Both the position numbers and the translations under genes were made by a program. A DNA stretch of 64,000 bases from Rhodoferax sp. GW822-FHT02A01 (GTDB lineage Bacteria; Pseudomonadota; Gammaproteobacteria; Burkholderiales; Burkholderiaceae_C): assembly GCF_038784515.1 (NCBI RefSeq), contig NZ_CP152376.1, forward strand, positions 4,712,001 through 4,776,000. The letters run 5' to 3'. The notes beneath the pieces were generated by a model that had not been told where the DNA came from, ran no database searches, and saw only the letters and a list, made by a program, of their open reading frames with translations. Positions within the stretch are counted from its first letter, which is position 1. Each line of letters starts with the position of its first letter. This document shows positions 1 to 9,318 of the stretch, in pieces.

Positions 1-2
1 GT

Positions 3-1004
3 GACGGCCTGACACAGTACACCCCGGCGCTTGGGCTGATGCCTCTGCGTGAACGTATTTCCGACTGGTATGCCACGCGATTTGGCGCCAAAGTGCCGGC
101 CAGCCGCATTGTGGTGACGGCTGGTGCGTCCGCAGCGCTGCACCTGGCCTGCATGGCGTTGATCGACGCGGGTGATGAAATCCTCATGCCCGACCCCAGT
201 TACCCTTGCAACCGGCATTTCGTGACCGCGGCACAAGGCCAGGCGACACTGATCCCCACCACGGCTGCCGAGCGCTTCCAGCTCAGCGCTGACAAAGTGC
301 AAGCCGCGTGGACTCAGCGCACGCGCGGTGTATTGCTGGCATCGCCCTCCAACCCCACCGGCACCTCGATTCATCCCGACGAGCTGCGTCGCATCCACCA
401 AGTAGTGCAGGCGCGCGGCGGCATCACCCTGGTGGACGAAATCTATCTGGCCCTGAGTTTTGATGCGCAGTTCGGCCAGACCGCCCTGCACATTGACGAC
501 TCCATCATCAGCATCAACAGCTTCAGCAAGTACTTCAACATGACCGGCTGGCGCCTGGGCTGGATGGTGGTGCCCGACAAGCTGGTGTCGGCATTGGAGC
601 GCCTCGCGCAGAACCTGTTCATCTGCCCCAGCGCCATCGCGCAGCATGCCGCGCTGGCCTGCTTTGAAGCCCAAAGCATTGCCACCTTTGAACAAAGGCG
701 CGAAGAGTTCAAGGCCCGGCGCGACTATTTCATTCCCGCACTGAACGCATTGGGTCTGACCGTACCCGTCATGCCAGACGGCGCGTTCTATGCCTGGGCC
801 GATTGTTCGGCCGCGTGCAGCAAACTGGGCGTCAACGGCAGCTGGGATTTTGCGTTGGAAGTCATGAACCGCGCCCATGTGGCAGTGACACCGGGTCGCG
901 ATTTTGGACATTTTGAGACTGCTAACTTCATCCGATTTTCGACTGCCAGTTCGCTGGCGCAATTGCAAACCGCGGTGGAGCGCCTGCGCGCCCTCCTCGC
1001 CTGA
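3..1004 (+). CDS. PLP-dependent class I/II aminotransferase, 5' end missing
   Basis: The reading frame is open to the window edge, so the N-terminus is lost; the first in-frame ATG at 39 is internal because coding similarity (DGLTQYTPALGL) precedes it. The visible part is a fold-type I aminotransferase: a Gly/Ala-rich cofactor loop (VTAGASAALHLA), a DPSYPCNRHF segment, SPSNPTG, DEIYLALSFD, and the Schiff-base lysine in SFSKYFNMTGWRLGWM. This order is typical of aspartate/aromatic-type aminotransferases. The substrate cannot be told from the sequence. It ends 15 nt before tolQ, where many proteobacteria instead have ybgC, so it may be cotranscribed with the tol genes without a functional link. 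Confidence 0.9.
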   Translation, partial: DGLTQYTPALGLMPLRERISDWYATRFGAKVPASRIVVTAGASAALHLACMALIDAGDEILMPDPSYPCNRHFVTAAQGQATLIPTTAAERFQLSADKVQAAWTQRTRGVLLASPSNPTGTSIHPDELRRIHQVVQARGGITLVDEIYLALSFDAQFGQTALHIDDSIISINSFSKYFNMTGWRLGWMVVPDKLVSALERLAQNLFICPSAIAQHAALACFEAQSIATFEQRREEFKARRDYFIPALNALGLTVPVMPDGAFYAWADCSAACSKLGVNGSWDFALEVMNRAHVAVTPGRDFGHFETANFIRFSTASSLAQLQTAVERLRALLA

Positions 1005-1019
1005 CAACCGAAGCCATCC

Positions 1020-1718
1020 ATGAACCAAGACCTCAACATTCTCCATCTGGTGCTCAATGCCAGCATCGTGGTGCAAGCCGTGATGCTGCTGCTGATGCTG
1101 GTGTCCATCGCCAGCTGGGCCGCCATCTTCCGCAAGCTGTTTGCGCTCAAGAAGGTCAAGGGCCAGAACGAAGACTTCGAGCGTGAATTCTGGTCCGGCG
1201 CCAGCCTCAACGAGCTCTTCAATGCCGCCGTCAAGCGCGCCAGCCACTGCGGTCCCATGGAGCGCATTTTTGCCAGCGGCATGCGTGAATACCAGAAGCT
1301 GCGTGAACGCCGCATCACCGATGCCGGCACGCTGATGGACGGAGCACGCCGCGCCATGCGTGCAAGCTTCCAGCGCGAGATGGACGCGGTGGAAAGCAAC
1401 CTGTCCTTTCTGGCCTCCGTCGGCTCGGTATCGCCCTACGTGGGGTTATTCGGCACGGTGTGGGGCATCATGCATGCGTTCACCGGCCTGGCTTCTTTGC
1501 AGCAGGTCACGCTCTCCACGGTTGCACCCGGCATTGCCGAAGCGCTGGCCACCACGGCCATCGGCCTGTTTGCCGCCATTCCAGCGGTGGTGGCCTACAA
1601 CCGCTTTGCGCGCGACCTGGATCGCATCGCCATCCAGCAGGAGACCTTCATCGAAGAGTTCTCCAACATCCTGCAACGCAATGTGGGTGCGCAGGCTGCG
1701 CAACCCACGCAACGCTGA
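1020..1718 (+). CDS. tolQ: TolQ, proton channel subunit of the Tol-Pal system
   Basis: A 232-residue MotA/TolQ/ExbB-family inner-membrane protein. It has one N-terminal membrane segment (about residues 14-36), a cytoplasmic domain, and two C-terminal segments (about 135-190) with the conserved GLFGTVWGIMHAF and AEALATTAIGLFAAIPAVVAY regions. TolQ forms the proton-driven stator with TolR and energises TolA during cell division to keep the outer membrane tethered. Placement directly before tolR and tolA makes TolQ a better call than ExbB. It begins with ATG 15 nt after the aminotransferase and ends 18 nt before tolR. Confidence 0.95.
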   Translation: MNQDLNILHLVLNASIVVQAVMLLLMLVSIASWAAIFRKLFALKKVKGQNEDFEREFWSGASLNELFNAAVKRASHCGPMERIFASGMREYQKLRERRITDAGTLMDGARRAMRASFQREMDAVESNLSFLASVGSVSPYVGLFGTVWGIMHAFTGLASLQQVTLSTVAPGIAEALATTAIGLFAAIPAVVAYNRFARDLDRIAIQQETFIEEFSNILQRNVGAQAAQPTQR

Positions 1719-1736
1719 AGAAATCAGGAGCCCAAC

Positions 1737-2177
1737 ATGCCAGCCGTTGCCAGCCGAGGTCATGGACGCGGACGCCGCACCATCAACGAAATCAACATGG
1801 TGCCCTTCATCGACGTGATGCTGGTGCTGCTCATCATCTTCATGGTGACCGCACCGCTCATCACGCCCAGCCTGATCGACCTGCCCAGTGTGGGCAAGGC
1901 CGCACGCCAGCCGGACCAAGTGATCCAGATCACCGTGAGCAAGGATGACGCGCTGGAACTCAAGACCAGCGACCAGACTGCTCCCATTTCCCTCAAGGAT
2001 CTGGCTGCAGCGGTCAAACGTGCCCAAGGCGGCAAGGACAGCGCGGCAGCGGCCAATTCGGCGGTGGTCATCAGCGCCGACAAGAACGTGAAATACGAAA
2101 GCGTGGTCCGTGTGATGGACACACTGCAACGCGCCGGCATCCAGCGTGTGGGCCTGTCGGTGCAGCTCGCCAACTAA
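1737..2177 (+). CDS. tolR: TolR, ExbD/TolR-family stator protein
   Basis: A 146-residue protein with a short cytoplasmic N-terminus, one membrane segment in INMVPFIDVMLVLLIIFMV that carries the conserved proton-handling Asp, and a periplasmic ExbD/TolR domain. The length is normal for TolR. TolR plugs the TolQ pentamer and couples proton flow to TolA movement. The gene starts 18 nt after tolQ and is followed by tolA after 17 nt, the standard tolQRA order. Confidence 0.95.
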   Translation: MPAVASRGHGRGRRTINEINMVPFIDVMLVLLIIFMVTAPLITPSLIDLPSVGKAARQPDQVIQITVSKDDALELKTSDQTAPISLKDLAAAVKRAQGGKDSAAAANSAVVISADKNVKYESVVRVMDTLQRAGIQRVGLSVQLAN

Positions 2178-2194
2178 GCTCCCCGCCACACCCC

Positions 2195-3121
2195 ATGGAA
2201 TCCTCCGCTCGTCGCCTGGAATTTGCGCCGCCACCCGCGCCGGGGATGCTGCGTGCGCTGATTCTGGCCATCCTGGCGCATCTGGTGCTTGTAGCGGTTC
2301 TCACCGTGGGCGTGCAATGGAAACGCGAAGCGGTTCAGACCCCGGTGGAAGCCGAGTTGTGGTCCGCCATTCCGGTGGAGGCAGCCCCACCTGCACCCGA
2401 ACCGGTGGCTGAGCCCGAGCCCCCCAAACCGGCACCGCCGGAGGTCAAACCAGAACCCAAGCCCGACCCTGGCCCCACGCCGGCAGAGATCAAGGCCCAG
2501 GCCGACATCGCCCTTGCCAAGGAAAAGGAAAAAGCCAAACAGCTCAAGGAGAAGCAGTTGGCATTGGAAAAGGCCGAGCTGGAGAAAAAGAAACTGGCAG
2601 AGCTGGAAAAGCAAAAGCAGGCCAAGCTGGAGCAGGAAAAGAAAGACAAAGAGAAGCAGGACAAGCTCAAGAAAGAGCAGGCTGACAAGCTGGCTGCGGA
2701 CAAGGAAAAAGCGCAACGCAAGCAGGACCAGCAGGCTGAAGCTGCGGCGGCCAAGGCGCGGGCAGACCAGATCAAGCGCTTCGAGCGGCTTGCCGGAGGT
2801 GATGGCGGCGGCAGTACGCCGGGCGGTGTTTCAGCAGCACAGTCCAGCGGCCCATCTGCCAGCTATGCCGGCCGCATCCAGGCGCGCATCAAGCCCAACA
2901 TCACCTATCCGGACAACATCAACGGCAACCCGCGCGTCGAGGTGGAAATTCGCACATCCCCAAGCGGCGATATCCTGAGTGCCCGCATCACCCAATCCAG
3001 CGGAGTGAAATCGTGGGATGACGCCATTACCCGTGCAATCGAAAAGACCGGAGTGCTGCCAAGAGATGTGGACGGCCGTATCCCCAATCCCATGTTGATT
3101 GGCTTTCGCCCCAAGGACTAG
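2195..3121 (+). CDS. tolA: TolA, periplasm-spanning protein of the Tol system
   Basis: A 308-residue protein with the three-part TolA layout: an inner-membrane anchor (about residues 19-41), a Pro-rich then Lys/Glu/Ala-rich helical stalk (about 60-200, with runs such as KEKEKAKQLKEKQLALEK) and a C-terminal TonB/TolA-type domain (about 220-308). TolA connects the TolQR motor to TolB and Pal at the outer membrane. The TonB-like C-terminal domain and the long charged stalk together favour TolA over TonB. Unusually, tolB and pal do not follow; the next genes are the feo genes on the other strand. Confidence 0.92.
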   Translation: MESSARRLEFAPPPAPGMLRALILAILAHLVLVAVLTVGVQWKREAVQTPVEAELWSAIPVEAAPPAPEPVAEPEPPKPAPPEVKPEPKPDPGPTPAEIKAQADIALAKEKEKAKQLKEKQLALEKAELEKKKLAELEKQKQAKLEQEKKDKEKQDKLKKEQADKLAADKEKAQRKQDQQAEAAAAKARADQIKRFERLAGGDGGGSTPGGVSAAQSSGPSASYAGRIQARIKPNITYPDNINGNPRVEVEIRTSPSGDILSARITQSSGVKSWDDAITRAIEKTGVLPRDVDGRIPNPMLIGFRPKD

Positions 3122-3131
3122 GCATAGCCGC

Positions 3132-3392
3132 CTATCGGCGGTGAATCACGATGGACGCGTAACCTTCTTGGGGCTTGGCAGGCGCCTTCAAGGACACCCG
3201 GTCACACCCATCACAACCACAACCACCCTGCTGCTTGACCGCCTGAAGCAGAGGCTTTTCCAGGAAGCGCGGATGCGGCAGCTTCAGCAGACTGGCAGTG
3301 AGGCGACCGCGTGCTGCCTTGGGGCAGAGAGTCCACAGCGCATAGATTGCACTAGCGCCCACCAGCAAACCTGCGATCAAAGACTGCACCAT
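3132..3392 (-). CDS. Small Cys-rich membrane protein behind feoB (FeoB-associated/DUF6587-like)
   Basis: An 86-residue protein. I chose the ATG at 3392 because it lies 4 nt after the feoB stop and gives a clean N-terminal membrane helix (about residues 3-21, MVQSLIAGLLVGASAIYALW); the longer frame would overlap feoB. Near the end is a compact GGCGCDGCDR cluster with three cysteines. Small Cys-rich single-pass proteins follow feoB in many bacteria and are thought to assist ferrous iron uptake, possibly in place of FeoC. Position supports that role. The iron-binding function is inference. Confidence 0.75.
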   Translation of the reverse strand: MVQSLIAGLLVGASAIYALWTLCPKAARGRLTASLLKLPHPRFLEKPLLQAVKQQGGCGCDGCDRVSLKAPAKPQEGYASIVIHRR

Positions 3393-3396
3393 CGCA

Positions 3397-5292
3397 CTAG
3401 CCTCCCAATGCCTGCGTGATGCGGAAGGTTGCAAAGGCGGCCACATAGCCCAGCGCAAACAGGTAGCCCGCCATCAGCAGCGGGTATTTCCACGAATTGG
3501 TTTCCCTGCGCACCACCGCCAGCGTGGACAAGCATTGCGGTGCAAACACATACCAGGCCAGCAGCGCGTAGGCGGTGGCCAGGGACCAGCCGTGCGCAAT
3601 CACTGGCGCCAGTGCCTCGGCCACACCACTCTCGGCGGCAGACAGTGAATACACCGTGCCCAGTGCGCCTACAGCCACCTCACGAGCGGCAAGGCCCGGA
3701 ACCAAGGCAATGGAAATCTGCCAGTTGAAACCAATGGGCGCAAACACCACTTCCAGTGCCTTGCCCAGCATGCCGGCCAGGCTGTATTGGATGGCCGGTC
3801 CTTGGGATGCATCCCAACCCGCTGGCGGACCGGGGAAGGTGGAGAAAAACCACAGGATCACCATCAGGGAAAAGATGATGCCGCCCACACGGCTCATGAA
3901 GATGCGCGCCCGCTCCCACAACCCCAGCCCCAGATTGCGCAAGCTGGGGCGGCGGTACGGCGGCAACTCCAGCATCAGAGGCTGGTAGTGCGACTTCATC
4001 CAAACCCGCTTGAGCAGCCAAGCCACCGCCATGGCACTGACCACGCCGGCAATGTACAAGCCGAACAGGGTCAGCCCGCGCAGATCAAACCAGCCCACCT
4101 GGCGCGCTGGGACAAAGGCGCCAATCAGCAAGGCATACACCGGCAGGCGGGCCGAGCAGGTCATCAGCGGCGCCACCATGATGGTGGCCAGGCGGTCACG
4201 CCAGTTCGCAATGGTGCGCGTGGCCATGATGCCGGGGATGGCGCAGGCAAAGCTCGACAGCAGCGGAATGAACGCGCGCCCCGAGAGCCCGACCTTGCCC
4301 ATCAGGTTATCCAGCAAGAAGGCGGCGCGCGGCAGATAGCCGGAATCTTCCAGCAACAGGATGAAGAAAAACAGAATCAGGATCTGCGGAAGGAACACCA
4401 ACACGCCGCCCACGCCAGCAATCACGCCGTCTACCAGCAGGCTGCGCAGCGGGCCGTCTTCCATATGAGCCGTGGTCCAGTCCCCCACCGCTGCCATCAC
4501 GTCCTTGATGAGGTCCATGGGCACATTGGCCCAGGAGAACACCGCCTGAAAGATCAGGAACAGGATGGTGGCCAGCAACACTAGCCCCCACACCGGGTGC
4601 ATCACCACCGCATCCAGCCGGTACTGAAAGCGGCCCATGGCAGGCACTTGTGGCGCCACCAGCGCCAATATGCGGCGTACCTGGGTTTGCAGCTCCACCG
4701 AACTCCATGCTGCTGCAGCCCGCGGTTGCTTTGTGGCCTGCGCATCAGGCACCTGCGCCAGTTGGTTGATCTGCACTTCCAATTGCGCCAGCAATGCTGC
4801 GTGGCCTTCGTGTTTGACGGCGACAGTCTCCACCACCGGGCAGCCCAACTCAGCGCTGAGGCGCTGCACGTCGATATGCAAACCATGGGCCCGTGCGACG
4901 TCCGCCATGTTGAGCGCCACGATCAGCGGTTTGCCCAACTGCTTGAGCTCCAAAACCAGGCGCAGATTCATGCGCAGGTTGGTGGCGTCCACCACCGCCA
5001 CGATGGCATCGGGTGCGGCTTCGCCAACGCGGCGCCCTTCCACCACTTCCAGCATGACCTGCTCATCGGGCGTGCTGGGCTTGAGGCTGTAGGAGCCTGG
5101 AAGATCCACCACCGATATCGTCTTGCCGGACGGCAGCCGGGCAGTGCCGACCTTGCGCTCCACCGTGACGCCGGCATAGTTGGCCACTTTCTGGCGAGCA
5201 CCTGTCAGCAGATTGAAGAGCGCGGTCTTGCCGCAGTTGGGGTTGCCCACCAGGGCAATCACTTTGGGCGCGGCGGTCAACGTTTGGGACAT
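3397..5292 (-). CDS. feoB: FeoB, GTP-gated ferrous iron transporter
   Basis: A 631-residue inner-membrane protein. The N-terminal G domain shows G1 (GNPNCGKT, residues 17-24), G3 (DLPGSYSL) and G4 (NMAD). It is followed by a helical region and a polytopic membrane domain with the Gate segments (SFACAIPGIMATR and LAAREVAVGALGTVYS). FeoB imports Fe(II) across the inner membrane. It is shorter than E. coli FeoB (773 residues), as is common in betaproteobacteria. It starts 1 nt after feoA on the same strand and is followed after 4 nt by the small Cys-rich protein, forming feoA-feoB-small protein. Confidence 0.96.
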   Translation of the reverse strand: MSQTLTAAPKVIALVGNPNCGKTALFNLLTGARQKVANYAGVTVERKVGTARLPSGKTISVVDLPGSYSLKPSTPDEQVMLEVVEGRRVGEAAPDAIVAVVDATNLRMNLRLVLELKQLGKPLIVALNMADVARAHGLHIDVQRLSAELGCPVVETVAVKHEGHAALLAQLEVQINQLAQVPDAQATKQPRAAAAWSSVELQTQVRRILALVAPQVPAMGRFQYRLDAVVMHPVWGLVLLATILFLIFQAVFSWANVPMDLIKDVMAAVGDWTTAHMEDGPLRSLLVDGVIAGVGGVLVFLPQILILFFFILLLEDSGYLPRAAFLLDNLMGKVGLSGRAFIPLLSSFACAIPGIMATRTIANWRDRLATIMVAPLMTCSARLPVYALLIGAFVPARQVGWFDLRGLTLFGLYIAGVVSAMAVAWLLKRVWMKSHYQPLMLELPPYRRPSLRNLGLGLWERARIFMSRVGGIIFSLMVILWFFSTFPGPPAGWDASQGPAIQYSLAGMLGKALEVVFAPIGFNWQISIALVPGLAAREVAVGALGTVYSLSAAESGVAEALAPVIAHGWSLATAYALLAWYVFAPQCLSTLAVVRRETNSWKYPLLMAGYLFALGYVAAFATFRITQALGG

Positions 5293-5293
5293 A

Positions 5294-5557
5294 TCAGGCT
5301 AGCGCCTTCACCGAATCAGGCGCCGATACTTCCACGCTGCAGGCTTCCACCAGGCGCAGCGCAAACATTGTCTCGCCCACCTGCACGGCAAGCGGTTCAC
5401 GGCCACCAGGACCACGACGCAGCATCAGCACCGGCTCACCGGCGATGAAACCTAACTCCTCCAGCCGCTGCACCGTTGCCTGATCCACTTCGCTTGAACC
5501 GCTGAAGACACGCTTCACAAGGGCATGGGCACCATTGGGCAATTGGGACAGAAGCAT
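5294..5557 (-). CDS. feoA: FeoA, SH3-like accessory protein of ferrous iron uptake
   Basis: An 87-residue cytoplasmic protein with the FeoA SH3-like fold pattern: RLEELGFIAGEPVLMLRRGPGG followed by VQVGETMFALRLVEA. FeoA works with FeoB, probably at its cytoplasmic face. It is the first gene of the feo operon. A near-perfect Fur-box palindrome lies about 45 nt upstream of the start codon. That predicts repression when iron is plentiful. Confidence 0.93.
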   Translation of the reverse strand: MLLSQLPNGAHALVKRVFSGSSEVDQATVQRLEELGFIAGEPVLMLRRGPGGREPLAVQVGETMFALRLVEACSVEVSAPDSVKALA

Positions 5558-5602
5558 GTTGGATCCTTGGGGTTTGGCGTCTCCAAGGCATGGACAACGC
5601 GC

Positions 5603-5633
5603 AATCTAAATGAGAGTCTATCTCATTTAGATT
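5603..5633 (-). promoter_or_regulatory. Fur box upstream of feoAB
   Basis: AATCTAAATGAGA and TCTCATTTAGATT form a perfect 13-bp inverted repeat around GTCTA. The core AATGAGAGTCTATCTCATT differs from the classical Fur motif AATGAGAATCATTCTCATT only in four central bases. It sits 46-76 nt upstream of the feoA ATG, inside the gap to dnaE, where a repressor would block the feo promoter. Fur is the expected binder from the motif and the regulated gene; binding itself is not shown. Confidence 0.88.
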
Positions 5634-5710
5634 GATTGGCATGCCCCCTATCCGTACCAATCGCGCGGCGTTTGAGCCAGATCAAAGGACCGGTTTTATG
5701 GCGTCGCCTG

Positions 5711-8700
5711 TCAGTCGTAGGCGATGACGGCGCGGCCCTGATCAGCCTGTGCACGCCAGCTCGCCAGCGCCGCATCGCTGGGGTAGAAGCGCGCTTCTTC
5801 ACCCAGTGCCAGCACCACTTCGGCACCCGCACAACCTTGAGCCGCTTCATCGGCATCCCGTTTGAGCTGCAGGCGCACACCCAGGCCCCGCACCAGTTCG
5901 CCCTGCTCGGATATTTCGCGCTGGGCCGGGAAGTCCTTGAGCAAGCGCGCAATGTCTGGTGCGCGGCCATTGACCGCTACCCGCAGGTACTTGCCAAAGC
6001 GGCAACGTGCCTGCTCCAGGCTCCAGATCTGCTGCACGGTGAACTGCATGCCGCCTGAGAAGCGGTCCGGCTGGGCCTTGCCCATAGCGATGATGAGTTC
6101 ATCGTCCTTGAGCAGGTTCTTGTGCGCATTGAGCAGGTTCTCGTCCGCACGCGCTTCGATGGTGGCGGACTTGTCGTCCAGCTTGAACAGCCCGAGTTTG
6201 CCCCGCTGCCCGTTGATCACGCGCAGGTCGGTCACGATGCCGGCCAGCAACTGCGGCTCGCGGGTTTCCAGCAGTTCCTCAATGGGCCGCTTGGCGAACT
6301 TGCGCACCTCGGTCTCCACCTCGTCAAACAAATGGCCGGAGAGATAAAAGCCTACCGCTGTCTTCTCGAAGGTCAGCCGCTCTTTCACGCCCCAGGGCGT
6401 GACTTCCACCAGATCGGGTTCCTGCGTGCTGGAGCCGTGGTCGTCGTCGCCCATGTCGAACAGGCCCACCTGGTTGGCGTTGGCCGCAGATGCATTGGCA
6501 AAGTCAAACGCCAGGTCAATGGAAGCCACCAGGCTGGCGCGGTTGAGCTGCAGTGTGTCAAAGGCACCAGCCTTGATCAGTGCTTCCACACAGCGCTTGT
6601 TCAAGCGGCTGCGCTCGACGCGGCGGGCGAAGTCAAACAGGCTGGTGAACGGGCCGGCCTCAGCGGTCGGGCCCCTGCCCTCGCGCGCAGCCACGATGGC
6701 CTCGATCGCCTGTTCGCCAGTGCCTTTGATGGCGCCCAGCCCGTAGCGGATCTGCTTGTCGGAAATGGGCTCGAACCGGTACTTGCCACGGTTCACATTG
6801 GGCGGCTCAAAGGTCAGGCCCATCTTCTCCGCATCTTCAAACAACACCTTGAGCTTGTCGGTGTCGTCCATTTCCACGGTCATGTTGGCGCAGAAGAACT
6901 CGGCCGTGTAATGCACCTTGATCCAGGCCGTGTGGTAGGCCAGGAGCGAGTAGGCTGCCGCGTGCGACTTGTTGAAGCCGTAACCCGCGAACTTCTCCAT
7001 CAAGTCGAACACCTCGTCGGCCTTCTCCTGTGGAATGTTGTGGGTCTTGAGGGCACCGGCGCGGAACTTCTCGCGGTGCTCGGCCATCTCTTCGGCCTTC
7101 TTCTTGCCCATGGCCCGGCGCAGCAAGTCGGCGCCGCCCAGTGAATATCCGCCCAGGATCTGCGCCGTCTGCATCACCTGCTCCTGGTAGACCATGATGC
7201 CGTAGGTCTCGGAGAGCATGTCGGCCACGGCGGGGTGCGGGTACTCCACCTCTTCGCGCCCGTGCTTGCGGGCCACGAAGCTGGGAATCAGGTCCATAGG
7301 GCCCGGGCGATACAGCGCGTTCAAGGCGATCAGGTCTTCCAGGCGCGTGGGCTTGGCGTCGCGCAACATGCCCTGCATGCCGCGACTTTCAAACTGGAAC
7401 ACGGCTTCCGTCTTGCCTTCCTGGAACAGCCGGTACACCTTGGCATCGTCCAGCGGCAGGTTTTCGTAGGCAAAGCCTTCCTGCCCCGGGTGGCGCTTCA
7501 TGATGAACTCGCGCGCAATCTCCAGAATGGTGAGCGTGGCCAGACCCAAGAAGTCGAACTTCACCAGGCCGATGGCTTCCACGTCGTCCTTGTCGTACTG
7601 GCTCACCGCCGACTCACTACCGGGCTGCTGGTACAGCGGGCAGAAGTCGGTGAGCTTACCCGGCGCAATCAGCACGCCCCCGGCGTGCATGCCGATGTTG
7701 CGGGTCAGGCCTTCGAGCTTGCGTGCCAGCTCCAGCAGGGTCTTGACGTCTTCTTCCTTGGCCTCGCGCTCGGCCAGAATCGGCTCGGCTTCGGTGGCGT
7801 AGACGTACTTGTCACTCTTCTTGCCATCGGTGGGCGGCAACTGCAGGGTAACGTTGGTGCCGGGCTTGTTGGGGATGAGCTTGCTGATGCCATCGCAAAA
7901 GGTGTAGCTCATGTCCAGCACGCGGCCCACGTCGCGCACCACGCCACGCGCGGCCATGGTACCGAAGGTGGCAATCTGGCTCACGGCGTCCTTGCCGTAC
8001 TTGCTCTTCACATAGTCGATCACCAGGTTGCGGTTGGTCTGGCAGAAATCGATATCAAAGTCGGGCATGGACACCCGCTCCGGGTTCAGGAAGCGCTCGA
8101 ACAGCAGCTTGTACTTGATCGGGTCCAGGTCGGTGATCTTGAGCGCATAGGCCACCAGCGAACCGGCACCGGAGCCCCGTCCGGGCCCCACCGGGCAACC
8201 GTTATTCTTGGCCCAGTTGATGAAGTCGCCCACGATCAGGAAGTAGCCGGGGAAGCCCATCTTGAGAATGGTGGCCAGCTCGAACTCCAGCCGCTCCAGG
8301 TACTCGGGCATGCGCTTCTCGCGCTCGGCGGCATCGGGATACAGATGCAGCATGCGCTCCTTCAAACCCTCCAGTGACGCATAGCGGAAATACTCCTCCG
8401 GCGACATGCGCACACCGTTGACTTCGGGCGTGGGGAAGTCCGGCAACTGCGGCTTGCCCAGCACCAGCGTCAGGCTGCAGCGCTTGGCAATCTCCAGCGT
8501 GTTGGCAATGGCTGACGGAATGTCGGCAAACAAGGCCTCCATCTGCGCGCTGCTCTTGAAATACTGCTCGCGCGTGAAGCGGCGTACGCGCTTGGCATTG
8601 CCCAGCACTTCGCCATCGGCAATACAGACACGCGCCTCATGCGCCTCGAAATCGTCGGGCAGCGTGAATTGGATGGGATGCGTAGCCACCACCGGCAGCT

Positions 8701-9280
8701 TCATGCGTGCAGCCAGTTGCACCGTGGCCATGACGTGGGGCTCGTCGTCCGTACGTCCGGCGCGCTGCAATTCCAGGTAGAAGCGGTGGGTGAATATGCC
8801 CGCCAACTGCAGCGCCACGTCATAGGCGCGCTGCGTATCGCCCTGCACCAGCGCCTGCCCCACCGGCCCGGCCTGGGCGCCTGCCAGACAGATCAGCCCT
8901 TCATTCAGTTCTTTCAGCCAGGCCAACTTGACCACGGCCTGCTGCTTGCCGCCCGTGGTCAGCACGTTCTGGGTAAATGCACGGGCAATCAACTCGGAAA
9001 TGTTCAGGTAACCCTGCTTGTTCTGCACCAGCAAAATCATGCGCGAAACAGCCAGCACGTCCGATCCCAGCCCCTCCAGCACGATCTCGGCCCCCAGCAA
9101 AGGCTTGACGCCTTTGCCACGCGCCTCCTTGTAGAGCTTGATACCACCGAACAGATTGGACAGATCGGTGATGGCCAGTGCGGGTTGGCCGTCCTTGGCA
9201 GCCGCCTTGACCACCTCGTCAATACGGCAGGTGGAGTCAACCACGGAAAATTCGGTGTGAAGGCGCAGATGTACGAACAT
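5711..9280 (-). CDS. dnaE: DNA polymerase III alpha subunit (replicative polymerase)
   Basis: An 1189-residue protein, close to the 1160 of E. coli DnaE. An N-terminal PHP domain begins with FVHLRLHTEFSVVDS. The C-family polymerase core has GPGRGSGAGS (366-375) and the catalytic Asp motif PDFDIDF (406-412). Then come FNKSHAAAYSLLAYHTAW, helix-hairpin-helix DNA contacts and a C-terminal OB-fold region. It synthesises DNA in the replisome with the epsilon proofreader and the beta clamp. It is a single gene with divergent neighbour trhO only 38 nt away, so the two promoters must overlap or lie partly inside coding sequence. Confidence 0.97.
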   Translation of the reverse strand: MFVHLRLHTEFSVVDSTCRIDEVVKAAAKDGQPALAITDLSNLFGGIKLYKEARGKGVKPLLGAEIVLEGLGSDVLAVSRMILLVQNKQGYLNISELIARAFTQNVLTTGGKQQAVVKLAWLKELNEGLICLAGAQAGPVGQALVQGDTQRAYDVALQLAGIFTHRFYLELQRAGRTDDEPHVMATVQLAARMKLPVVATHPIQFTLPDDFEAHEARVCIADGEVLGNAKRVRRFTREQYFKSSAQMEALFADIPSAIANTLEIAKRCSLTLVLGKPQLPDFPTPEVNGVRMSPEEYFRYASLEGLKERMLHLYPDAAEREKRMPEYLERLEFELATILKMGFPGYFLIVGDFINWAKNNGCPVGPGRGSGAGSLVAYALKITDLDPIKYKLLFERFLNPERVSMPDFDIDFCQTNRNLVIDYVKSKYGKDAVSQIATFGTMAARGVVRDVGRVLDMSYTFCDGISKLIPNKPGTNVTLQLPPTDGKKSDKYVYATEAEPILAEREAKEEDVKTLLELARKLEGLTRNIGMHAGGVLIAPGKLTDFCPLYQQPGSESAVSQYDKDDVEAIGLVKFDFLGLATLTILEIAREFIMKRHPGQEGFAYENLPLDDAKVYRLFQEGKTEAVFQFESRGMQGMLRDAKPTRLEDLIALNALYRPGPMDLIPSFVARKHGREEVEYPHPAVADMLSETYGIMVYQEQVMQTAQILGGYSLGGADLLRRAMGKKKAEEMAEHREKFRAGALKTHNIPQEKADEVFDLMEKFAGYGFNKSHAAAYSLLAYHTAWIKVHYTAEFFCANMTVEMDDTDKLKVLFEDAEKMGLTFEPPNVNRGKYRFEPISDKQIRYGLGAIKGTGEQAIEAIVAAREGRGPTAEAGPFTSLFDFARRVERSRLNKRCVEALIKAGAFDTLQLNRASLVASIDLAFDFANASAANANQVGLFDMGDDDHGSSTQEPDLVEVTPWGVKERLTFEKTAVGFYLSGHLFDEVETEVRKFAKRPIEELLETREPQLLAGIVTDLRVINGQRGKLGLFKLDDKSATIEARADENLLNAHKNLLKDDELIIAMGKAQPDRFSGGMQFTVQQIWSLEQARCRFGKYLRVAVNGRAPDIARLLKDFPAQREISEQGELVRGLGVRLQLKRDADEAAQGCAGAEVVLALGEEARFYPSDAALASWRAQADQGRAVIAYD

Positions 9281-9318
9281 GGTGGGATTGTAGGGATGCG
9301 GCCACTTAAAATTGGGGC

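Noticed and set aside
3125..3141. CCGCC/GGCGG hairpin after tolA
   Set aside because: It has a short stem, no T tract, and overlaps the end of the small feo-linked gene, so I did not call it a terminator.
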